From: Laspinema olomoucense D3b
GTDB lineage: Bacteria; Cyanobacteriota; Cyanobacteriia; Cyanobacteriales; Laspinemataceae
Direction of reading: 5' to 3'
DNA length: 42,290 nucleotides
Assembly: GCF_025370785.1 (NCBI RefSeq)
Contig: NZ_JAMXFA010000052.1
Span: forward strand, 1 to 42,290
Under the pieces are notes generated by a model, which saw only the letters and a program-made list of their open reading frames with translations, had not been told where the DNA came from and did not search any database. The translations under genes and the position numbers were made by a program. Shown here in pieces: positions 8,039 through 16,023 of this stretch (positions are counted from its first letter, which is position 1; each line of letters opens with the position of its first letter).

Positions 8039-8114
8039 TCCCGCGCTCTAATCTTTGATTGAGCGTCGGGAGGAATGCTGGGCAGATTGTGGGGTTCAAT
8101 ACTCCACAATCTGC
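8039..8114 (+). other. Two strong hairpins upstream of tnpB; possible relic of another IS605-type end
   Basis: The first hairpin (8039-8071) pairs TCCCGCGCTC with GAGCGTCGGGA. The second (8082-8114) has a perfect 11-bp stem GCAGATTGTGG/CCACAATCTGC. Single-strand transposons use such subterminal hairpins at their ends, and the CCCGCG...GTCGGGAGG arrangement looks like the 3' end of cyanobacterial TnpB elements as I remember it. It could be the left end of the present element or a leftover from a neighbouring one. The 66-codon frame at 7754-7954 just upstream is not convincing. Confidence 0.4.
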
Positions 8115-8161
8115 AAAATAGTATATAATTATATACATTGATAAAGTTCACCAATTGAAAA

Positions 8162-9361
8162 ATGACCCAGGTACTTACGGTCTCTTGTAAATTGATGGTT
8201 ACACCACAGCAGATTGAAAAACTTGATGTGGTGCTTGCTGCTTTTGCGAGTTGCTGTGAGTTCATCAATGAAAAGACTCCCGAAAAGCTGACCAATCAGA
8301 TTGCTGTCCAGTCTTTAATTTACAAGGAAGCTAGAGCGCATTCTGGTTTGTCTGCCCAGATGACCATTCATGCCATCCGACGAGTTTGTGCGAATCGCAA
8401 GACGGCAAAGCAAAAAGGTAGACCCGTCAAAGGGTTTGCTCCAACCTCTGCTACCTACGACGTTCGCACCTTCACTTTTAAGGAAACGGATTGGATGGTT
8501 AGCTTGACCATGCTCAAAGGTCGGGAAAAATTCAATCTCCACATCGGTAATTACCAGAAACAGTTACTAGAAGGGCAAACACCCAAATCGGCAACCCTGG
8601 TAAAACGGAATGAGGGCAGTTTTTACTTAAACATTCAGCTAGAGTCTGAACCTCCAGCTATCCCCGATACGGATGATGTGTTGGGTATCGACCTTGGGAG
8701 GACAGATTTGGTCTGCACATCCAAGGGAGAAAAATTCAGCGGCCAACAAATCACGCAGACTAGAGACAGATACAGCCGTGTAAGGGCTTCGTTACAGAAG
8801 AAAGCATCCAAAGGCACAAGGTCAACGCGGCGTCGATGCCGTCAGGTCTTGCAACGGTTAAGTGGACGTGAACGAAGATTCCAAACATGGCTGAACCATA
8901 CCATTAGCTATCGACTCACCCGTACCGCTAAAGCCTCAAACCAGGCGATTGCACTTGAGGATTTGACGGGCATTAGGGAACGCACCAATGAATTGCCACG
9001 CGCTAAGACAGAGCGGAGACGGTCTAACAGTTGGGCGTTCTATCAGTTACGTCAATTCTTGACCTACAAAGGAATAAAGTTTGGTGTAGATGTCCGGATA
9101 GTAGACCCTCGCTACACCTCAAAAACTTGTCATTGCTGCAAAGTAATTGGCAACCGACAAGGTAAGAAATTTGAGTGCCTAAACCTCAAGTGTGGATGGG
9201 TTGGTGATGCTGATGAGAATGGAGCGAATAATATCGCTACTTTGGGGGTTATTGTAAACAACCCCAGAGGCTCCGAGGTAATGTCTTGTTCTTTACAAGA
9301 TGTTGTCTTGAGGGCTACCAAAAGCCCTCATCGTAACGCTATAGCGGTCGGTGTCGGGTAG
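8162..9361 (+). CDS. tnpB: TnpB, RNA-guided nuclease of an IS200/IS605-type element
   Basis: A 399-aa TnpB, normal length. These proteins cut DNA under guidance of an omegaRNA made from the transposon right end. The RuvC residues are present: D177 in GIDLGRTD, E266 in ALEDLTG, and D349/D351 in GDADENGANNI. The zinc ribbon is C323/C326 with C339/C344. The N-terminal OB-like/REC region spans ~1-165. No tnpA transposase is next to it, so the element would depend on one elsewhere. The gene's 3' end folds into hairpins, as expected of an overlapping omegaRNA. ATG 8162 is the only sensible start. Confidence 0.9.
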   Translation: MTQVLTVSCKLMVTPQQIEKLDVVLAAFASCCEFINEKTPEKLTNQIAVQSLIYKEARAHSGLSAQMTIHAIRRVCANRKTAKQKGRPVKGFAPTSATYDVRTFTFKETDWMVSLTMLKGREKFNLHIGNYQKQLLEGQTPKSATLVKRNEGSFYLNIQLESEPPAIPDTDDVLGIDLGRTDLVCTSKGEKFSGQQITQTRDRYSRVRASLQKKASKGTRSTRRRCRQVLQRLSGRERRFQTWLNHTISYRLTRTAKASNQAIALEDLTGIRERTNELPRAKTERRRSNSWAFYQLRQFLTYKGIKFGVDVRIVDPRYTSKTCHCCKVIGNRQGKKFECLNLKCGWVGDADENGANNIATLGVIVNNPRGSEVMSCSLQDVVLRATKSPHRNAIAVGVG

Positions 9362-9365
9362 TTTA
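9310..9365 (+). ncRNA. Likely omegaRNA scaffold overlapping the tnpB 3' end
   Basis: The last codons of tnpB contain GAGGGCT/AGCCCTC (9310-9329) and the palindrome CGCTATAGCG (9337-9346), followed by GTCGGTGTCGGGTAG. In IS200/IS605 elements the guide RNA scaffold comes from exactly this position and the guide is the flanking DNA. The precise right end of the element, and so the guide, cannot be fixed by eye. Confidence 0.5.
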
Positions 9366-9682
9366 CTAACGACTTCAATAAAAATTTTTGAGGCAAACCG
9401 ACTTATAAAAAAACCAAAGGGTATCCATAAATTTTTTTGATATATCCAAAAGCTTAATACTCTCCAGAAAGATTTTATTTGGGGTTAAAGATAGTTATAA
9501 AGTCATAGTCAATCTCTATCTAAAGGTTGAGTGAAAATGGAGTTTTTCTAGCTAGATAGTATTGTGTCATCTACCTAGGATTATAAAAAAAACCTATACC
9601 TAAGCCATAAGTGAGAAATGCAGTACCTCGATTAAGGTAGAAGAAAGGGTGTCACAGACAGCAAGAAAACTACATAATTTCT
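9366..9682. promoter_or_regulatory. AT-rich leader of the ParM/ParA-type operon
   Basis: About 320 bp without a gene. It has A/T-rich blocks, two similar CTACCTAGGA/CTATACCTAAGC segments (9572-9606) and a small ACCTCGATTAAGGT hairpin (9625-9638). It should hold the operon promoter and is a reasonable place for a centromere-like site, but no clear array of iterons or -35/-10 pair can be named. Confidence 0.35.
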
Positions 9683-10786
9683 ATGACACACAATGAAAAC
9701 CCCCCCACAGTTATTTTGGCATTAGATACAGGAGGGGAAGGAACAAAGTTTATTTATGATGCAAATGCCAGCCAGGTACAAGCGGCAACGAGTTGCTATA
9801 TGGAACCACAGATGGTGAAGTTACCCCATAGTGCGATCGCCCAATTGCAAGGAAACAAAATCTCAGTGGCCTTGCCGGAGAATATGTGTTGGGTGGGTTC
9901 CGGGCAAGAATTTTATGCCCTCGGCTATTTAGCCTCTTCTAAGTTTCAGGGGAGCAAAGCGTTATCTAAATCTAAAGTAGAGACGGCTATTTACAAAACC
10001 TTGGGAGCAATTTGGGTAATCAAGCGTAAGTTAGACTTGGAGGCTAAGTTTACCTTGGATGTGGCTGTTGTGCTGCCTCCATACGAATTGAGTGATAAAT
10101 CTTATTTTGAAGAACAATTGCGCCGTCAGGCCAGACGATTTACCACACCCGATGGGGAAATGAGTGTTGATATCAATAAATTCTTGTGTTTTCCTGAAGG
10201 AGCGGGAACATTTTTATTGTACAAAGGACAATCTTCAACGGCTCAAATTCAGCAGAAAGATATCGCTTTAGTGATGCTAGGATACCGGAATGCATCAGTA
10301 TTGGTATCTCGCCGGGGTTTATTGGATGTTATCGCGTCCTGTGAATTAGGGATGTACCGCGCAATTGAGCAAATTGTCAAACGCTCATCGAACCAATCTG
10401 AAAAATGGCTGGTAAGTGCCGTAGCAAAAGCAGGTTGGAATGTTGAAAAAGAGGCTTTAATCAATTTAGTCAACAGCAGCGATTCAAATCGGAAATCTTA
10501 TGAGCTTGATTTATTGATTACAGCTATTACTGAAAGTCGATTAGAATATTTTTTTCAATTGAAAAATTGGCTTGATGAAACTATCCCAAAAGAAGCCCCG
10601 GTTATCATTTTTTGTGGCGGTACTGCTGAATATTTGCGTCAGCCTCTAAAACAAGCCTTTCCGGAGCGTTGTTTATTTCATGCGGGTGTAGAAATTCCTT
10701 CACCATTAGATACAGCAGGGTTGGGATGTCGTCTACTTGATATTTACGGAATTTATAGATTTTTTAGCCACAATATTTCAAAGTAG
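9683..10786 (+). CDS. Actin-like ATPase of the ParM/StbA type
   Basis: A 367-aa protein of the actin/Hsp70 fold. The phosphate-1 loop is LDTGGEGTKF (14-23) and the adenosine motif is IIFCGGTAEYL (308-318). The phosphate-2 region, normally DxGxxT, reads VMLGYRNASVLV at 197-208, so the usual acidic residue is absent there. Family members form dynamic filaments that push plasmid copies apart. It opens a rightward operon followed by a small unknown gene and two ParA-like genes. A classical ParR partner is not recognisable. No clear ribosome-binding site is seen before the ATG. Confidence 0.78.
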   Translation: MTHNENPPTVILALDTGGEGTKFIYDANASQVQAATSCYMEPQMVKLPHSAIAQLQGNKISVALPENMCWVGSGQEFYALGYLASSKFQGSKALSKSKVETAIYKTLGAIWVIKRKLDLEAKFTLDVAVVLPPYELSDKSYFEEQLRRQARRFTTPDGEMSVDINKFLCFPEGAGTFLLYKGQSSTAQIQQKDIALVMLGYRNASVLVSRRGLLDVIASCELGMYRAIEQIVKRSSNQSEKWLVSAVAKAGWNVEKEALINLVNSSDSNRKSYELDLLITAITESRLEYFFQLKNWLDETIPKEAPVIIFCGGTAEYLRQPLKQAFPERCLFHAGVEIPSPLDTAGLGCRLLDIYGIYRFFSHNISK

Positions 10787-10803
10787 AAGACAGGTAAAAC
10801 CAA

Positions 10804-11229
10804 ATGAAGAGAAACAAAAAAAGCCGAGAAGATTTTACATGGCGCTATCAGCCAATATTAGGGAGCGAAGGATATGTCTTAATTCGGTTTCTTAAAACAA
10901 TTAATCATAATGAGCGGTCTCAAAAATATTTGCAACTTCCTTTGATAGCATTTTGGCTTCCTTATGCGCAGCAAGGGACAAAATTTACTGAAGAACAGGT
11001 AAAAGAAGCGGCTTGGCAATCGATATATCAGCTTTATAATCATCTTCAGAATATTTGCCAAGACTTTAAGTTACCACTCCGAGTCAGTTTACATAATGTA
11101 AATGTAGAATCTCCTAATTCACCTCTTGAGCAATTTGAGGAGATTAAGGAAAATTCTGAACTTCAAGAGGCTTCTACTTCTTTGGCAATTCCTGATGATG
11201 CTGAAGAATTTTTGCAGAATTTTTTATAA
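10804..11229 (+). CDS. Hypothetical protein, possible adaptor of the ParM-type ATPase
   Basis: A 141-aa protein I do not recognise. It has a basic N-terminus (MKRNKKSREDF), a mixed central part (~20-85), and an acidic C-terminus (residues 105-141 are rich in Glu, with DDAEEFLQNFL at the end). It lies 17 bp after the actin-like gene in the place where ParR/StbB adaptors sit. An adaptor with a basic DNA-binding head and an acidic tail that contacts the filament would fit, but this rests on position and charge only. Confidence 0.6.
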   Translation: MKRNKKSREDFTWRYQPILGSEGYVLIRFLKTINHNERSQKYLQLPLIAFWLPYAQQGTKFTEEQVKEAAWQSIYQLYNHLQNICQDFKLPLRVSLHNVNVESPNSPLEQFEEIKENSELQEASTSLAIPDDAEEFLQNFL

Positions 11230-11286
11230 TGACCAGAATAGGTTTCGGAACAAATTAATTTTACTTTTGTAGTGGGGGATAAAATT

Positions 11287-12195
11287 ATGCCCAGAAAAAA
11301 GAAAAACGAGTTAGCTATGGTTGAAGAAATTGGAAATGAAGTTTTAAGGGAAACTGATTTACTAGAAAGTCAAGAATCTGAGAGTCATCAAGATGAGCAT
11401 AAGCGGTCAAATGAAGTTCCTGTAGATATAGAGACAAATAATTATATACCCGAAGCCCCACTCAAAACAACTGTTCATATGTGGGGTGGAGAACGAGGAG
11501 GAGCCGGAAAATCAACGGGCTGCCGAGTGATGGCGGATTATTTGTTGGAGCGTGATATCCCATTTTATCTGGTTGACACTGACCGCTCTCGACCCGATGT
11601 GAAAGCTTATTATGGGGAAAGGTTAGGAGAACGGTGTGTTGAAGCATACTTTTCAGAAGCCGAGCATAGATCAAATAATGCTGATACTATTTTCCAACTG
11701 GCCATTACCCAAAATGTGTTGGTCAATTTACCCGCTCAAGTTGGTGTACCTTTTAAGGAATGGGTGGAACGCAATTGCTTAGATGAAATGGCCTCGGAAA
11801 TGCAAGTCAGATTTGTGTTATGGTTTGCTTTTACAGGAGAGATGGATAGTCTCCAATTATTTGAAGAATCTCTAAATCACTATCCCTGGATGGAGCAGGT
11901 TTTGGTTAGAAATTTGGGTATCCAGCCCGATCCAAATGCTTGGAATAAAGTGTTGTCATCCGATAGGTTTAAAAATATGCAACAAAACTATTCCTTCAAG
12001 CAAATTGAGCTACCGAAATTTTATGCCATAGACCGGGATCTCCTAGAGGCAGAACCCATGCCCCTGAGCGAGGCGATCGCTACAGATCAACGGTTGGGGG
12101 TCCTCGGACGCAAGCGGACTCAAAAGTTTTTGGACAACTGCGCGAGGCAGTTTGAGGGGACGGGCTATTTTGAGGTGCTTGAAGGGAGGTTTTAA
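11287..12195 (+). CDS. ParA/MinD-like P-loop ATPase with Arg in place of the signature Lys
   Basis: A 302-aa protein. The ATG at 11287 has a GGGGG-type ribosome-binding site 8-12 nt upstream; a GTG at 11272 is also possible. Residues 1-60 are a charged, probably disordered tail. The Walker A region is WGGERGGAGKST (66-77), with K75. The deviant signature lysine of ParA proteins (KGGxGKS) is arginine here (R70). A switch-like VDTDRSRPD follows at 96-104. These ATPases position plasmid DNA or protein complexes. The gene overlaps the next by TAATG, so the two are probably made in fixed ratio. Confidence 0.78.
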   Translation: MPRKKKNELAMVEEIGNEVLRETDLLESQESESHQDEHKRSNEVPVDIETNNYIPEAPLKTTVHMWGGERGGAGKSTGCRVMADYLLERDIPFYLVDTDRSRPDVKAYYGERLGERCVEAYFSEAEHRSNNADTIFQLAITQNVLVNLPAQVGVPFKEWVERNCLDEMASEMQVRFVLWFAFTGEMDSLQLFEESLNHYPWMEQVLVRNLGIQPDPNAWNKVLSSDRFKNMQQNYSFKQIELPKFYAIDRDLLEAEPMPLSEAIATDQRLGVLGRKRTQKFLDNCARQFEGTGYFEVLEGRF

Positions 12196-13259
12196 TGAAA
12201 AATTTTACATTCAACGTAAATCCGTCACCCTTGCCCACCACTTTGCCTTATACTTTCCATTTGATTGGAGGAAAACCCCTGTGCGGAGCAACTATTGTAC
12301 TATTAGCGCTGGTGGACCGGGCTTGTCTGGGAGGATGGGACTATGGGGTGGTGGATGGCGGTTTGGGCAGTGCCAAGTTAGGATTCTATTTGCCATCCTG
12401 TAAACGCATTGACTTGGAGAGTGGAATCCATGTAGCGGATGCAATATTTTCCGAGGCGATCGCTCGGCCAATGACCTTTTTGCTTGAGCCAAAGCGCTCA
12501 GCATCACTCCATCGATGGTTCAAAGAATCAGGAGTATTAGAAGCGGCATCCGAGTATGGGTTGCGTCTGGTGCGCTGGCTTGTTTCTGATGGTTCACCCC
12601 AAAGTATAGAGGGTTTGCGAATCTCTCTAGCGGAGTATGGTGAGCAAGTCCTGCACGTTTTGGTACGGAATGCTTACTTTTGTGATTATGCGAGCGAGTC
12701 ATCTTATCAGCGATGGCAGTCTTGGTGGCCGCGTTTGCTAGAAGAGACCTGGATTAGTCAGGGCTTGGTGAATGGCTCGTTAGTGAGTATAGAATTTCCG
12801 AAACTCTATTCGGCGGAAATGGTCCGATTACAAAAAAATCCCATGTTTTTTTCCGAGGCGATCGCCGCTCAGGAGTTCCCTATTTTATCTCGTTCACGCT
12901 TTTTCCGGTTCGTGCGAGACTATTCCCAAGCCTTTTATTCGACCGGGTTATTTGGTCAAGCTCCAAAAGCATTGCCTTTATGGGGAAAAAAAACTGACGA
13001 GGTGATTACTGAGTTTACGGAACTCGTCAAGAAAACGATGTTGAGTAAAAGATGTGATAGGTTACAGGGCGTAGAAAAACTACTAAAACTTACCTCGGAT
13101 TCTCTGCATCCAGGAGCGAAACTACAGGTTTTAAAAAAGACATTGGAGGATTCAGAAAGCCCCTCGGACTATCCTGAGTTGTTGGAAAACAGTAGTGTAA
13201 AAGGTGCGGACCATCAGGAAGCGTTGGGCCAGCGATTGTTCTGTCAAGTTCCATTTTAA
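12195..13259 (+). CDS. ParA-like paralogue lacking a P-loop (pseudo-ATPase)
   Basis: A 354-aa protein that is a diverged tandem copy of the preceding gene. Shared landmarks include VLVRN, IEFPKLY (IELPKFY in the neighbour), PMFFSEAIA (PMPLSEAIA), and an RFFRFVRDYSQAFYSTGLF-type end that matches RTQKFLDNCARQFEGTGYF. Where the neighbour has GGERGGAGKST this one has GGKPLCGAT (25-33): no catalytic lysine and no GKS/T. The Switch-I-like position reads VVDGGLGS. It has an extra ~85-residue C-terminal tail. A non-hydrolysing partner that forms a heterodimer with the active ParA is the simplest model. The start ATG overlaps the upstream stop. Confidence 0.75.
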   Translation: MKNFTFNVNPSPLPTTLPYTFHLIGGKPLCGATIVLLALVDRACLGGWDYGVVDGGLGSAKLGFYLPSCKRIDLESGIHVADAIFSEAIARPMTFLLEPKRSASLHRWFKESGVLEAASEYGLRLVRWLVSDGSPQSIEGLRISLAEYGEQVLHVLVRNAYFCDYASESSYQRWQSWWPRLLEETWISQGLVNGSLVSIEFPKLYSAEMVRLQKNPMFFSEAIAAQEFPILSRSRFFRFVRDYSQAFYSTGLFGQAPKALPLWGKKTDEVITEFTELVKKTMLSKRCDRLQGVEKLLKLTSDSLHPGAKLQVLKKTLEDSESPSDYPELLENSSVKGADHQEALGQRLFCQVPF

Positions 13260-13273
13260 TATTGAATAAAAAA

Positions 13274-13834
13274 ATGAATGATAAAGATACTTTAGAAACT
13301 GAACAAACACTTGATACAGAAATGTCTTCTTCGACCACAACAACTTCAGAGAGTGAAGTTTTGCTTCAACAATTTAAGGAAGCAGTTTGGGAGCGGGTCA
13401 GAGCTTCTGGGGTAAGTGAAGATGACCCGCTGTTTGACATTTTATTTTCAACGGTAAAACTGGAGGTGTTGCTCCAGATTGCACCGGGGGCGTTAGAACG
13501 GCAATTTGGGCAGTGGATGGAGGATTCCCGTTCCTGGCTCAAGGAAGTGAAATGTGAAATAGAAGCTTATGAAGATGCCGCGATTCAGGGGCAAAAAAGT
13601 GCTATTGCCCGAACCGTGAGGGATTTAGTCCAGGTGAGCGATCGGGCCAACCATCAAAAATTTTTTACAGCGATTGTTCCGGCAGCGGGAGTCGTTCTGG
13701 CTTCGATCGGTATTGGTGTAGTTTTGGCATTGGCTGTCCCCCTGTTATGGAATAAGGGGGAGGAGCCAGCTTCAATTTATCTTCAGAGGGAAAGGATAGA
13801 GGCTAATGGTAGCGAGAGGCTTCCCAAAAATTAA
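13274..13834 (+). CDS. Single-pass membrane protein, last gene of the ParM/ParA operon
   Basis: About 186 aa from the ATG at 13274 (a TTG at 13262 would add four residues). Residues 1-30 are acidic and Ser/Thr-rich; the central part is helical with many charged residues and an acidic patch. One hydrophobic segment near residues 138-162 (AIVPAAGVVLASIGIGVVLA) predicts a transmembrane helix, with a short positive C-terminal tail. It could anchor the ParA-like pair or the plasmid to the membrane. I do not recognise the family. Its end overlaps the convergent small gene by 32 bp. Confidence 0.65.
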   Translation: MNDKDTLETEQTLDTEMSSSTTTTSESEVLLQQFKEAVWERVRASGVSEDDPLFDILFSTVKLEVLLQIAPGALERQFGQWMEDSRSWLKEVKCEIEAYEDAAIQGQKSAIARTVRDLVQVSDRANHQKFFTAIVPAAGVVLASIGIGVVLALAVPLLWNKGEEPASIYLQRERIEANGSERLPKN

Positions 13835-14000
13835 CCATAATATCTTCAGGAGTCGGTTCATAGAGAGGGTCGGGATAAACTAAAGGCGTATCATCTGCTA
13901 ACTCATCAGAATAATTCTGCCATTGAGTTAGAGTTGGCTGAAAATTTACGGAAAAAATGAAGCCAGGTTGAGTGAGAAGAATGAGTTGAAGTTTTGACAT
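13803..14000 (-). CDS. Small hypothetical protein, 65 aa
   Basis: Unrecognised. It starts with ATG and has an acidic, Pro-rich C-terminal half (LVYPDPLYEPTPEDI). No good ribosome-binding site is seen. A strong terminator lies just upstream at 14023-14057, so it would need its own promoter within a few tens of bases. It might be expressed weakly or not be a gene. Confidence 0.4.
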   Translation of the reverse strand: MSKLQLILLTQPGFIFSVNFQPTLTQWQNYSDELADDTPLVYPDPLYEPTPEDIMVNFWEASRYH

Positions 14001-14022
14001 CAGCTATTCAATAAAAACAATA

Positions 14023-14057
14023 AAAAAAGCCAAAGTTTAAGCAACTTTGGCTTTTTT
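14023..14057. terminator. Strong bidirectional terminator
   Basis: A perfect 14-bp stem AAAAAAGCCAAAGT/ACTTTGGCTTTTTT with a 7-nt loop. The A and T tracts make it effective both for the rightward ParM/ParA operon and for the leftward replication operon. Confidence 0.88.
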
Positions 14058-14075
14058 GAGATTTATGACAACGGA

Positions 14076-14324
14076 CTAGAAAGCATCAACAGCTAAGAAA
14101 GCTTGAAAATGCTCTCTAATTCGGCGGGCAACATGACTACTGCATTGTCCCCGCCAATGTTCGGTTGGTTTTCCGCCTATGGCTGAGAGTTTGACGCTAA
14201 AGTGGTCAGCACGGTAGAAAACAGGCAAAGTAATTCTTCCGTGGCGGTCTTGACGAGGAATGGGGGTAATGCCAAAACTGCGGAGTTTCTTTTCCAGTTG
14301 ATTCAATTGAGATATAGGAGTCAT
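14076..14324 (-). CDS. Small basic hypothetical protein, 82 aa
   Basis: Unrecognised. A TTG at 14330 would add two residues; the ATG at 14324 is preferred. The protein is basic, with a predicted helical N-terminus (ISQLNQLEKKLRSFG) and an RQDRHGRITLPVFYR segment. It may bind nucleic acid, judging from charge alone. It is the last gene before the terminator of the leftward operon. Confidence 0.55.
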   Translation of the reverse strand: MTPISQLNQLEKKLRSFGITPIPRQDRHGRITLPVFYRADHFSVKLSAIGGKPTEHWRGQCSSHVARRIREHFQAFLAVDAF

Positions 14325-14420
14325 ACGCAATTTTAAAGTTGGGGTTTAATGAAGAGTGATTTACCAGAATAAAACTCTTCATTAAACCAGGGCGAATGCC
14401 CATCTTTTCTGGCAATGAAA

Positions 14421-14681
14421 TTATTTGGTCAAGCAAGTATGAACGTAATTCAAGATAATTTGACTGGCTTTTTCGGGGGAGTTTTCTGGGACATTCCTCG
14501 TTAAATACTGAAAAGTAGCAGTTAACGTAGATTGCCGTATCAATACTTTATTTGTAGAAGGATGTTGGCAAAGTAGTAACTGAACGGCATTGGTAATAAC
14601 CTGAGTTTTAGTTTTTAATGACTGTTGATGGTGTAACATACGGCAATAAATTATGGCTAAAAAACAAGAGGAGTCAACCAT
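14421..14681 (-). CDS. Hypothetical protein, 86 aa, with its ribosome-binding site inside a terminator-like hairpin
   Basis: Unrecognised small protein rich in Thr, Gln and His, with no visible motif. The ATG at 14681 has a near-ideal AAGGAG 9 nt upstream. Both the Shine-Dalgarno and the start codon are part of the hairpin at 14669-14695, whose 3' side is followed on the same strand by CTTGTTTTTT. The gene is therefore downstream of, or overlapping, the terminator of the DUF5895-like gene, and its translation could be gated by this structure. Confidence 0.5.
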   Translation of the reverse strand: MVDSSCFLAIIYCRMLHHQQSLKTKTQVITNAVQLLLCQHPSTNKVLIRQSTLTATFQYLTRNVPENSPEKASQIILNYVHTCLTK

Positions 14682-14695
14682 TTAAGTTGACTCCT
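14669..14695 (-). terminator. Terminator hairpin that also hides a ribosome-binding site
   Basis: On the minus strand AGGAGTCAAC pairs with GTTGACTCCT (10 bp, 7-nt loop TTAAATG) and is followed by CTTGTTTTTT. The first arm contains the AGGAG of the next gene and the loop holds its ATG. It can act as terminator, attenuator or translational switch. Confidence 0.65.
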
Positions 14696-14721
14696 TCAAG
14701 GATTAACTACCTGGTGCTAGG

Positions 14722-15609
14722 TTAAAAATGGGAATCAGAGGGACTGGAATTACCCTCTGACGAAGAGAGGTTGATTGACGACTCTTCTACGCCAGTTAAA
14801 GCCGGTTGTGTTGCATCAGGAATTAACAAAGGAGATGAAGGTTCTAATCCTTCCCAGACTGCCTCTTTGATAGGAGAAAATCCGACAAAATAATTACGCC
14901 AGTTTTGTAGGGTAGGAATTTCATGCTGGATAACTTTGCAGGCAAAGGATTTTTGTTTGTCTCCGGCTAGATCCCGACGGACGGTAAACGAAAAGACTCC
15001 TAAACAGCGAAAGGCTGAATTTTTGGGGCGAGCTGGAATCTGATTGACAATAGCATGACAAGTTTCCAATTCATGACAAAATTCTTGCCAATGAATTGCA
15101 AAAGTTGCTTGGTTTGCTCCAGTCGCTCGATACATTAAGGGAACTTGGTGCAAGGGTTGGTTATTGACGTCCAGCAGATAAACTTGGAAATACTGCAAAT
15201 TTCCATAGTTTACCTCGGTTTTCATGTTAGGGGTATAACGGCCTAGAATAACAGGACCATTCTGTGATTCTTGGGTAAGTTTACGGTCAAAAGCCAAAAC
15301 TGGACTTTTGGGGCAAACTAACATCCGAGGGGAAGCAATTAAAATGCCTTCTTCTTGCTTCCCTGATGATTCAAAGGGGTAAGTAATCAGTTGATCTGAC
15401 TTGAAATCAAGCCACCCCGCTAAAGCCATTTGGTCCACACTGACAAAATAGCCACACAAATTTTCTGAAGGGCCTCTTAAGGCTTGAATCCGGGGAAGTT
15501 TAGCATTAGGGTCTACATAAATTGGGTTAGCAAATTCATCCCGAATCGATTGAGCTTCGGGATAATTTGTTCGGTTAGCATTAGGATCGGGAAGATTTGA
15601 GGAATTCAT
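14722..15609 (-). CDS. DUF5895-like protein
   Basis: About 295 aa from the ATG at 15609 (a TTG at 15636 is possible). The N-terminal block with FANPIYVDPNAKLPRIQALRG, then CGYFVSVDQM, matches my memory of DUF5895, a family common on cyanobacterial plasmids. Function is not established. The position beside a primase and SSBs suggests a role in plasmid DNA metabolism, which is inference. The last ~35 residues are Ser/Pro/Glu-rich and look disordered. No membrane segment or catalytic motif is visible. Confidence 0.65.
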   Translation of the reverse strand: MNSSNLPDPNANRTNYPEAQSIRDEFANPIYVDPNAKLPRIQALRGPSENLCGYFVSVDQMALAGWLDFKSDQLITYPFESSGKQEEGILIASPRMLVCPKSPVLAFDRKLTQESQNGPVILGRYTPNMKTEVNYGNLQYFQVYLLDVNNQPLHQVPLMYRATGANQATFAIHWQEFCHELETCHAIVNQIPARPKNSAFRCLGVFSFTVRRDLAGDKQKSFACKVIQHEIPTLQNWRNYFVGFSPIKEAVWEGLEPSSPLLIPDATQPALTGVEESSINLSSSEGNSSPSDSHF

Positions 15610-15688
15610 AGAATGGATAGGCTTTGAGTTCAACAAGTTAGGCGCATTAGCGCTTTAAAATGTAATAAAGTTTTTTGACCAATAACAT

Positions 15689-15988
15689 TTACTTTTCTCC
15701 CAAAAATTCTGAACAAATTGGCTGCATAGGTGGACTCCAAGACTCTAATAAATTGGGGTCTAACTTGGCATGATTTTGTTGAGGTTTAGGTTCCGTAAGT
15801 TTTTGTTTACAATTTTGAGCCAGTTGGATTAGTTCATCAATGGTATTTAAAGTAGATGAGTTAAACATTAACTCAATAGATTCTCCGGCTTCACTGAAAA
15901 TTATGACGATACAATCGTTGTGGACGGTAAAGGCATGAACTTGAGTGAAAGGGGAAATGGTCACGCGATAGTCAGTTTTGATGTTCAT
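15689..15988 (-). CDS. Hypothetical protein, 99 aa
   Basis: Unrecognised. The first ~60 residues look like a compact beta-rich domain (TDYRVTISPFTQVHAF, CIVIIFSEAGESIEL) followed by a helix (TLNTIDELIQLAQNCKQKL); the C-terminal 35 residues are Pro/Gln-rich. It is part of the leftward chain of small genes between the primase and the DUF5895-like gene. Confidence 0.55.
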   Translation of the reverse strand: MNIKTDYRVTISPFTQVHAFTVHNDCIVIIFSEAGESIELMFNSSTLNTIDELIQLAQNCKQKLTEPKPQQNHAKLDPNLLESWSPPMQPICSEFLGEK

Positions 15989-16023
15989 GATAAAATTCAG
16001 AGTAAAATTTGCTCAGGAATGGA

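Noticed and set aside
14206-14436. A 76-codon minus-strand frame overlapping two other small genes
   Set aside because: It overlaps the better-supported 14076-14324 frame and has no motif or good start.
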